From Streptomyces sp. HmicA12 (GTDB lineage: Bacteria > Actinomycetota > Actinomycetes > Streptomycetales > Streptomycetaceae): a stretch of 64,000 bases of DNA. Position numbers and translations under genes: made by a program. Below the pieces are notes generated by a model that did not search any database, was not told the origin of the DNA, and worked only from the letters and a program-made list of their open reading frames with translations. Location: the NCBI RefSeq assembly GCF_000373565.1, contig NZ_KB891811.1, positions 62,001 to 126,000 of the forward strand. The letters are read 5' to 3'. Within the stretch, counting starts at the first letter, position 1; the number at the start of each line of letters is the position of its first letter. Of this stretch, positions 58,425 through 64,000 are shown piece after piece.

Positions 58425-59450
58425 ATGACCGCGCGGCTCTCCGACATTGCAGCCCAGGCGGGGGTCAGTGAAGCCACAGTCAGCCGCGTGCTCAACGGCA
58501 AGCCGGGTGTGGCCTCGGGCACCCGTGAATCCGTCATGGCCGCGCTCGACGTGCTCGGCTACGAGCGGCCGCAGCGCCTGCGCACCCGTAGCGCGGGCCT
58601 GGTCGGCCTGATCACCCCGGAGCTCGACAACCCCATCTTCCCGGCGCTCGCGCAGGTCATCGGCCAGGCGCTGACGCGGCAGGGATACACACCGGTGCTC
58701 GCCACGCAGACGCCCGGCGGCTCCACGGAGGACGAGCTCACCGAGATGCTGGTGGAGCGCAGCGTCTCCGGCATCATCTACGTCTCCGGGCTGCACGCCG
58801 ACACCACCGCCGACACCCAGCGCTACGACCAACTGCGCGGCCAGGGCATCCCGTTCGTCCTCGTCAACGGCTTCTCGGCCCAGATCAAGGCGCCGTTCGT
58901 GTCGACCGACGACCGGGCCGCGACCCGGCTCGCCGTGCAGCATCTCGCCTCGCTCGGCCACACCCGGATCGGCCTCGCGGTCGGCCCGCGCCGCTTCGTG
59001 CCGGTGCAGCGCAAGATCGAGGGCTTCCAGTCGGGCATGGCCGAGCAGTTGGGCCTCACCGAGGAGCAGAGCGAGGCGCTCGTCCAGCACTCCCTCTACA
59101 CGATGGAGGGCGGCCAGGCGGCGGCCACGACGCTTCTTGCGCAAGGTTGCACGGCGATCGTCTGCGCCAGCGACATGATGGCACTCGGTGCGATCCGCGC
59201 CGCCCGCCAGGCCGGCCACCGGGTCCCGCAGGACGTGTCGGTGGTCGGGTTCGACGACTCCCCGCTGATCGCGTTCACCGATCCGCCGCTGACGACGATC
59301 CGTCAGCCGGTGCAGGCGATGGGCCAGGCCGCGGTGCGCGCGGTCCTGGAGGAGATCGGCGGGACACCGGCGCCGCACACCGAGTTCGTGTTCATGCCGG
59401 AGCTGGTGGTGCGTGGCTCGACGGCGGCGGGCCCGGACCGCCGGGACTGA
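58425..59450 (+). CDS. malR: LacI-family maltose repressor
   Basis: 341 residues: helix-turn-helix ARLSDIAAQAGVSEATVSRVLNGKPGVA, then a ligand-binding core (PELDNPIFPALAQVIGQ, YTPVLATQTPGGSTEDELTE, SVVGFDDSPLIAFTDPPLTT). Divergent from malEFG, as in the known Streptomyces malR-malEFG arrangement. No clear ribosome site precedes ATG 58425; a TACAGT hexamer (58411-58416) lies 8 bases upstream, so the mRNA may be leaderless. It represses malE and probably amylase genes in the absence of maltodextrins. Confidence 0.93.
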   Translation: MTARLSDIAAQAGVSEATVSRVLNGKPGVASGTRESVMAALDVLGYERPQRLRTRSAGLVGLITPELDNPIFPALAQVIGQALTRQGYTPVLATQTPGGSTEDELTEMLVERSVSGIIYVSGLHADTTADTQRYDQLRGQGIPFVLVNGFSAQIKAPFVSTDDRAATRLAVQHLASLGHTRIGLAVGPRRFVPVQRKIEGFQSGMAEQLGLTEEQSEALVQHSLYTMEGGQAAATTLLAQGCTAIVCASDMMALGAIRAARQAGHRVPQDVSVVGFDDSPLIAFTDPPLTTIRQPVQAMGQAAVRAVLEEIGGTPAPHTEFVFMPELVVRGSTAAGPDRRD

Positions 59451-59472
59451 GCGGCCCGTATTCCCTGCCCCC

Positions 59473-59844
59473 TCAGCCGATGAGTGTCGCCTTCGGCCTG
59501 ACCACGCAGAACTCGTTCCCCTCCGGGTCGGCGAGCACCGTCCACGACTCGTCGCCGCGCTGTCCGACGTCCGCCCGGTGGGCGCCGAGCGCGAGGAGCC
59601 GCTCGATCTCGTCGTCGCGGTCCGCCGCGTCGGACGTCAGGTCCAGGTGCAGCCGGTTCTTGACGGTCTTGCGGTCCGTCACCGGCATGAAGCAGATCCC
59701 CACGGGCGCGGCCCCGTCCGGCCCGACCACGATCTCCCGCTCCCGCTCGGACAGGATCCGCCACCGCAGCGCCGCGGCCCAGAACCGGGCCAAAGAGGGC
59801 AGATCGTGGGCGTCGATCACGATGTGGTGCAGCGTCAGAGGCAT
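59473..59844 (-). CDS. VOC family (glyoxalase/bleomycin-resistance fold) protein
   Basis: ATG 59844 (MPLTLHHIVIDAHDLPSLAR) is the natural start; the longer frame adds low-complexity Arg/Gly. 123 residues with the paired beta-alpha-beta-beta-beta units of the VOC fold (HHIVIDAHDLPSLARFWAAAL; NRLHLDLTS; WTVLADPEGNEFCVV). Substrate unknown. Converges on malR with 22 bases between stops. Confidence 0.82.
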   Translation of the reverse strand: MPLTLHHIVIDAHDLPSLARFWAAALRWRILSEREREIVVGPDGAAPVGICFMPVTDRKTVKNRLHLDLTSDAADRDDEIERLLALGAHRADVGQRGDESWTVLADPEGNEFCVVRPKATLIG

Positions 59845-59970
59845 GCGGCCCAGTGTCCCCGCGGTTCCCTGGAGCGGGCCGGAGCCGACCGGCATCCGAC
59901 CGCACCGGCGCATCACGGGACAATCGGTCCCGCCGAAGACCGCTCGGCGGGACCGGCCGCTCCCCGCCGA

Positions 59971-60822
59971 TCAGCCCCGCAGCACCGTGATGAACCGGCC
60001 CACGGTGCGCACCATCGCCTCCCGGCCCACCTTCAGATACTTGCGCGAGTCGACGGCGTCGGGGTGCGCCGCGAGGAACTCCCGGATGGCACCGGTCATC
60101 GCGATGTTGAGCGCCGTGCCCACATTGACCTTGGCGATGCCGCCGCGCACGGCCGCCGCCAGCTCCGCGTCGGGCACGCCCGACGACCCGTGCAGGACCA
60201 GCGGCACCTCCAGGCCCTCGGCGAGCCGCTTGAGCAGCTCGTGGTCGAGCGCCGCCGTCCGCGATGTCATGGCGTGCGAGGAGCCGACCGCGACGGCGAG
60301 CGCGTCGACGCCGGAGTCGGAGACGTAGGAGCGCGCCTCACCGGGATCGGTGCGGGCGCCGGGCGCGTGCGCGTCCAGCGGGGCGGCCCCGTCCTTGCCG
60401 CCGACCTCCCCCAACTCGGCCTCCACCCACAGCCCGTTGGCATGACCCCAGTCGGCGGCGGCCCGGGTCGCGGCGAGGTTCTCGTCGTAGGGCAGGCGCG
60501 CGGCGTCGTACATCACCGAGCTGAAACCGGCGTCGGCGGCCTGCCGCAACAGGTCGTCGCTCTGTACGTGGTCCAGGTGGAGGGCGACATCGGTCCGGGC
60601 CTGCTCGGCGACAGCCACGGCCGCCCTGGCCAGCGGCAGGAGGCGCCCGTAACGGTAGCGGACGGCGTTCTCGCTGATCTGCAGGACGACCGGGGCGTCG
60701 ACGGCTTCGGCGCCCGCGACGACGGCCTCGACGTGTTCGAGGGTGATGACGTTGAACGCGGCGACGGCGCCGCCCCGGGCCGCGGCCTCGCCCACCAGCG
60801 TCCCTGTTGTTGCGAGGGGCAC
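59971..60822 (-). CDS. Class II ketose-bisphosphate aldolase (GatY/KbaY-like)
   Basis: GTG 60822 with AAGGGAGGGG upstream. 283 residues. Zinc and catalytic residues: HLDHVQSDD (H and D), YDAARLPYDENLA (the usual DxSxxPxxEN), EAELGEVGG, VGSSHAM (His) and VLHGSSGVP (His). It should cleave tagatose- or fructose-1,6-bisphosphate, or a related ketose phosphate. It is 34 bases after the SIS gene and the two form an operon next to a DeoR regulator, resembling an amino-sugar (aga/gat-like) module. Confidence 0.9.
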   Translation of the reverse strand: MPLATTGTLVGEAAARGGAVAAFNVITLEHVEAVVAGAEAVDAPVVLQISENAVRYRYGRLLPLARAAVAVAEQARTDVALHLDHVQSDDLLRQAADAGFSSVMYDAARLPYDENLAATRAAADWGHANGLWVEAELGEVGGKDGAAPLDAHAPGARTDPGEARSYVSDSGVDALAVAVGSSHAMTSRTAALDHELLKRLAEGLEVPLVLHGSSGVPDAELAAAVRGGIAKVNVGTALNIAMTGAIREFLAAHPDAVDSRKYLKVGREAMVRTVGRFITVLRG

Positions 60823-60856
60823 TGCCCCTCCCTTCTCAAGTCCGTTACGGTCGAGG

Positions 60857-61741
60857 TCAGTTGGCGTCGAGGATCACGGAGCGGGTGAGATGGCGCGGCT
60901 GGTCGGGGTCGAGCTCCTGGCGCGCGGCGACGGCCACCGCGAGGCGCTGGGCGCGGACGAGTTCGGCCAGCGGGTCCAGGCGCCCCTCGACCCAGAGCGC
61001 GCCGGTGCCGGCGACCTGCTCGGCGAGCCCCTCGGGCGCCTCACCGAGCATCCAGGTGGCGGTGCCGGAGGTGGTGACGCTGATCGGGCCGTGGCGGTAC
61101 TCCATCGCCGGGTACGCCTCGGTCCACGACAGGGACGCCTCGCGCATCTTCAGCGCGGCCTCGTTGGCGAGGCCGACGGTCCAGCCGCGCCCCAGGAACG
61201 TGAACTGGCCGCATTCCACGAGACCTTCGGGCAGCGGCTCGGCGAGCGCGGTGCGCGCGTCGGCGACGGCCTGTTCGGTGTGCAGGCCGAGGTGGGCGCG
61301 GAGCAGGGTCAGCGCGGTGGTGGCGAACCGGGTCTGCACCACGGACTTCTCGTCGGCGAAGTCGAGCACCACCAGGTCGTCCGCCGCCGTCCTGATCGGC
61401 GTGTCGGGATCGCCGGTGATCGCCGTGGTGCGGACGGTCCCCTTGAGGGCGGCGAGGAGGTCGAGGACCTCGGTGGTGGTGCCGGAGCGGGTGAGGGCGA
61501 TCACCCGGTCGTAGCTCCGCCCGGCCGGGAACTCCGACGCCGCGAACGCGTCGGTCTCCCCCTGTCCCGACTGCTCGCGCAGCACGGCCGCCGCCTGCGC
61601 CATGAACCACGAGGTGCCGCAGCCGACGATCGCGACCCTCTCCCCCGCGGCCGGCAGCGCCGCCCCGTGCTCCGCCGCCAGGCCGGCGGCACGCGTCCAG
61701 CACTCCGGCTGGCTGTTCAGCTCGTTCTCGACATGGCTCAT
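60857..61741 (-). CDS. SIS-domain sugar isomerase/deaminase (AgaS/GlmS-like)
   Basis: ATG 61741 (MSHVENELNSQPECW) is preferred over 61786. 294 residues with two SIS domains: VAIVGCGTSWFMAQAAAVLRE, VIALTRSGTTTEVLDLLAAL (phosphosugar loop), FLGRGWTVGLANEAALKMREA and AYPAMEYRHGPIS. It lacks an amidotransferase domain, so it is an AgaS/FrlB-type isomerase or deaminase. First gene of the SIS-aldolase operon. Confidence 0.88.
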   Translation of the reverse strand: MSHVENELNSQPECWTRAAGLAAEHGAALPAAGERVAIVGCGTSWFMAQAAAVLREQSGQGETDAFAASEFPAGRSYDRVIALTRSGTTTEVLDLLAALKGTVRTTAITGDPDTPIRTAADDLVVLDFADEKSVVQTRFATTALTLLRAHLGLHTEQAVADARTALAEPLPEGLVECGQFTFLGRGWTVGLANEAALKMREASLSWTEAYPAMEYRHGPISVTTSGTATWMLGEAPEGLAEQVAGTGALWVEGRLDPLAELVRAQRLAVAVAARQELDPDQPRHLTRSVILDAN

Positions 61742-61833
61742 CCCGTGCCCCACTCCCCGGTGCATCGCGTACGTCCCGTACGCCACGTATGGACGGGCTC
61801 CAACGGCCCGTTGCAGTCACACTGCTGCAGTCA

Positions 61834-61879
61834 TGCTTGTTCCTGCAAGATATCGCGAGCTTTCAAGCACAATCAAGCA
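61834..61879. promoter_or_regulatory. Repeats in the DeoR-SIS divergent promoter
   Basis: TCAAGCA occurs at 61863-61869 and 61873-61879, exactly 10 bases (one helical turn) apart, and the complement TGCTTG occurs at 61834-61839. Such spaced repeats are typical DeoR-family operators. Confidence 0.5.
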
Positions 61880-61940
61880 ATCGCACGCACAACAGCTAGG
61901 GTTTCCCGCAACCGAGTCGATCGACGATTGGAGGCCGCGG

Positions 61941-62720
61941 ATGTCCCGCGACGCCCGCTGGAAGTCCCTCCTGGAACTGCTCGTCGAGCGCGGCCGCCTC
62001 GACGTGGAGGACGCGGCGGGTGAACTCGGCGTCTCCGCCGCGACGATCCGCCGCGACTTCGACCAGCTCGCCGAGCAGCAGATGCTGGTCCGCACGCGCG
62101 GCGGCGCCGTGGTGCACGGAGTCAGCTACGAGCTGCCGCTGCGCTACAAGACCGCGCGCAACGCCTCGGAGAAGCAGCGCATCGCGAAGGCCGTCGCCGA
62201 ACTCCTCACGCCCGGCGAGGCGGTGGGCCTGACCGGCGGCACGACGACGACCGAGGTCGCGCGGGCGCTCGCGGTCCGCCCGGAACTCGCCTCCGGCACG
62301 CCCGCCCTGACGATCGTCACGAACGCCCTGAACATCGCGAACGAGCTGGCCGTGCGCCCGCAGTTCAAGATCGTGCTGACAGGCGGGGTGGCGCGCCCGC
62401 AGTCGTACGAGTTGATCGGCCCACTCGCCGACGGCGTGCTTGGACAGATCACCCTGGACACGGCGGTGCTCGGCGTCGTCGGCCTCGACGTCACGCACGG
62501 CGCCTCCGCGCACGACGAGGCGGAGGCCGCGATCAACCGACTGCTGTGCGAGCGCGCCGAGCGCGTGATCGTCGCGGCGGACGCCAGCAAGCTCGGTCAC
62601 CGCGCCTTCGCCCGGATCTGCGACGCCACACAGGTCGACGTCCTGGTGACGGACGAGTCGGCGGACAAGGCGACGCGGGAGCGGTTCGAGGAGGCGGGCG
62701 TCCAGGTCGTCGCCGTCTGA
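61941..62720 (+). CDS. DeoR family transcriptional repressor (AgaR-like)
   Basis: ATG 61941 has GGAGG 6 bases upstream. 259 residues: DeoR helix-turn-helix (SLLELLVERGRLDVEDAAGELGVSAATIRRDFDQL) and sensor domain (LTGGTTTTEVARAL, IVTNALNIANEL, LTGGVARPQSYELIGPL, VIVAADASKLGHRAF). Divergent from the SIS-aldolase operon, which it probably represses through the TCAAGCA repeats. Phosphosugar inducer expected. Confidence 0.9.
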   Translation: MSRDARWKSLLELLVERGRLDVEDAAGELGVSAATIRRDFDQLAEQQMLVRTRGGAVVHGVSYELPLRYKTARNASEKQRIAKAVAELLTPGEAVGLTGGTTTTEVARALAVRPELASGTPALTIVTNALNIANELAVRPQFKIVLTGGVARPQSYELIGPLADGVLGQITLDTAVLGVVGLDVTHGASAHDEAEAAINRLLCERAERVIVAADASKLGHRAFARICDATQVDVLVTDESADKATRERFEEAGVQVVAV

Positions 62721-62750
62721 CCCTCATCTCAGCTACTTCGCCGGCCTTGG

Positions 62751-62781
62751 GGCGCGCGACGCATCCGCGTCGCGCGCCTTT
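62751..62781 (+). terminator. Rho-independent terminator after the DeoR gene
   Basis: GGCGCGCGACGC (62751-62762), loop ATCC, complement GCGTCGCGCGCC (62767-62778), then TTTC; 30 bases past the stop. Confidence 0.85.
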
Positions 62782-62816
62782 CGCATGCCCTGTCCCGGCA
62801 CACACCCGGAACCCTC

Positions 62817-62846
62817 TTGTCCCGAAAGCGACTCCCCCTCTAATCT
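62817..62846 (+). promoter_or_regulatory. Promoter for a leaderless MFS transcript
   Basis: TTGTCC (62817-62822), 18-base spacer, TAATCT (62841-62846), then 6 bases to GTG 62853. This places the transcription start at or next to the start codon, and no ribosome site is present. Confidence 0.55.
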
Positions 62847-62852
62847 GACTTT

Positions 62853-64000
62853 GTGCCGCTACTAAACAAACTCGGGATCGTCAGCGCCGACAGTCCCCGC
62901 AGCCCCTCCCTGACCCGACTGCGCATCGCCATCACGGTCTTCTTCGCCCTGGACGGATTCGTCTTCGCGGGCTGGGTGGTCCGCATCCCCGCCATCAAGG
63001 CGCAGACCGGGGCGTCGGCGAGCACGCTCGGGCTCGCGCTCCTCGGGGTGTCGGCCGGCGCCGTCATCACGATGATGCTGACCGGACGGCTGTGCCGCCG
63101 CTTCGGCAGCCACCAGGTGACGGTCGCCCTGGGGGTCCTGCTCCCCCTGACGGTGGTCCTGCCGCCGCTGACCCACTCGCCCCTCACCCTCGGACTCGTC
63201 CTGCTGGTGTTCGGGGCGGCGTACGGCGGCATCAACGTGGCGATGAACAGCGCGGCGGTCGATCTCGTCGCCGAGCTCGGCCGACCGGTCATGCCGAGCT
63301 TCCACGCCGCGTTCAGTCTCGGCGGCATGGTCGGTTCGGGGCTGGGCGGACTGGTCGCGGCGCATCTTTCGCCGACCCGGCATCTGCTGGTCATCGCGGT
63401 GTTCGGCCTCGTGGTCACGGCCGCGGCCGGTCCGACGCTGCTGCGCCACCGGCCCCCGCGCCTCCAGGAACGTATACGGACACCCGAGTCGGAACCGTCC
63501 CGCCGCCTGGACCGCGGCACCCGTGTGCTCGTCCTCGTCCTCGGCCTGATCGCCCTGTGCACGGCGTACGGAGAAGGGGCCCTCGCCGACTGGAGCGCAC
63601 TGCACATGGAGCAGGACCTGCACGCGCATCCGGGCGTCGCGGCGGCCAGTTATTCGTGCTTCGCGTTCGCCATGACGATCGGCCGGCTCACCGGCACGAC
63701 CCTGCTGGAACGGCTCGGCAGGACCCGGACGGTGGTCTTCGGCGGCGCGATCGGCGCCGTCGGCATGCTGTTCGGTGCGCTGGCCCCCTCGGTGTGGCTC
63801 GCCCTCGTCGGATTCGCCGTCACGGGGCTCGGTCTCGCCAATCTCTTCCCGGTCGCCATCGAGCGGGCCGGGGCGCTCGCGGGCCCGACCGGGGTCGCCG
63901 CCGCCTCCACGCTCGGGTACGGGGGCATGCTGCTCGGACCGCCCGCGATCGGCTTCATGGCGGACTGGTTCTCGCTGCCGCTGGCCCTGACCAGCGTGGC
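62853..64000 (+). CDS. MFS transporter, 3' end outside window
   Basis: GTG 62853 starts a frame open to the right edge (382 complete codons). It reads VPLLNKLGIVSADSPRSP, then LTRLRIAITVFFALDGFVFA, GWVVRIPAIKAQTGASAST, LGLALLGVSAGAVITMMLTG and later AAYGGINVAMNSAAVDLVAE: a 12-TM major facilitator of the YbjJ/FucP-like group. The last residues seen are GFMADWFSLPLALTSV. It follows the sugar module, so it may import the matching sugar; that is inference. Probably leaderless (TAATCT 6 bases upstream). Confidence 0.85.
   Translation, partial: MPLLNKLGIVSADSPRSPSLTRLRIAITVFFALDGFVFAGWVVRIPAIKAQTGASASTLGLALLGVSAGAVITMMLTGRLCRRFGSHQVTVALGVLLPLTVVLPPLTHSPLTLGLVLLVFGAAYGGINVAMNSAAVDLVAELGRPVMPSFHAAFSLGGMVGSGLGGLVAAHLSPTRHLLVIAVFGLVVTAAAGPTLLRHRPPRLQERIRTPESEPSRRLDRGTRVLVLVLGLIALCTAYGEGALADWSALHMEQDLHAHPGVAAASYSCFAFAMTIGRLTGTTLLERLGRTRTVVFGGAIGAVGMLFGALAPSVWLALVGFAVTGLGLANLFPVAIERAGALAGPTGVAAASTLGYGGMLLGPPAIGFMADWFSLPLALTSV

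Overview
The window is about 72% G+C, with strong third-position G/C bias, GTG and ATG starts, GGAGG-type ribosome binding sites and densely packed genes. Gene content (DUF6643, TerD, Rv1733c-type membrane proteins, HATPase anti-sigma-like protein, many TetR/LacI/DeoR/ROK regulators, large secreted amylases and a MalR-MalEFG locus) points to a Streptomyces chromosome. No rRNA, tRNA or CRISPR array was seen. Family names are from reading motifs; no database search was run.

Layout. 1-4741: three secreted or probable pectin (rhamnogalacturonan) enzymes, the first cut by the window edge, closed by a strong terminator. 5095-6201: an orphan tyrosine integrase with no visible att repeats, excisionase or tRNA. 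6292-8418: Nudix hydrolase and apolipoprotein N-acyltransferase. 8485-9022: a decay scar in which the tail of a multicopper oxidase and a frameshifted LysR regulator lie head to head. 9078-13520: cNMP-binding protein, a 43-residue micro-protein coupled to an Rv1733c-type membrane protein, and a phosphoketolase, which looks like a low-oxygen or stress module. 13632-30823: mixed housekeeping and conserved Streptomyces genes, including a Wzy-type ligase, Asp/Glu racemase, HpnB-like glycosyltransferase, tandem TerD protein, DUF6643, MOSC protein, a beta-helix/AAA+ fusion, a large membrane hydrolase, a GlpR-like repressor, a cysteine-synthase-like enzyme and an HATPase protein. 30846-34570: a short degenerate tandem repeat and a translationally coupled SHOCT / ABC ATPase / FtsX-permease operon, divergent from a TetR regulator that heads a cupin / DUF4865 / phosphotriesterase operon (34776-37275). 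37472-40631: a second TetR gene, an MFS exporter gene whose start codon appears mutated, and a ROK regulator. 40701-59450: AlkB dioxygenase and a large starch/maltodextrin locus. 59473-64000: VOC protein, an aldolase / SIS / DeoR sugar module and an MFS transporter that runs off the window.

How the starch genes work together. Secreted amylase with two CBM25 modules (41370-44369), a double-headed amylopullulanase (44469-49796) and an amylase with a C-terminal starch-binding domain (49912-51612) would break starch and branched glucans outside the cell. MalE captures the maltodextrins, MalF/MalG import them, and the cytoplasmic alpha-glucosidase AglA releases glucose. MalR is divergent from malE across a 400-base gap carrying a CTTGC-N11-GCAAG palindrome. 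A second, very similar LacI-family regulator is translationally coupled to aglA and sits just upstream of the amylase, whose promoter carries related CTTGC/GCAAG half-sites.

The most interesting points are the paired MalR paralogues and a motif shared by their promoter regions, the AGG-for-ATG start of the MFS gene, the two-gene decay scar, the beta-helix/AAA+ fusion beside a large membrane hydrolase, and the tandem repeat that contains a stop codon. I found nothing that I can firmly call a wholly new system.
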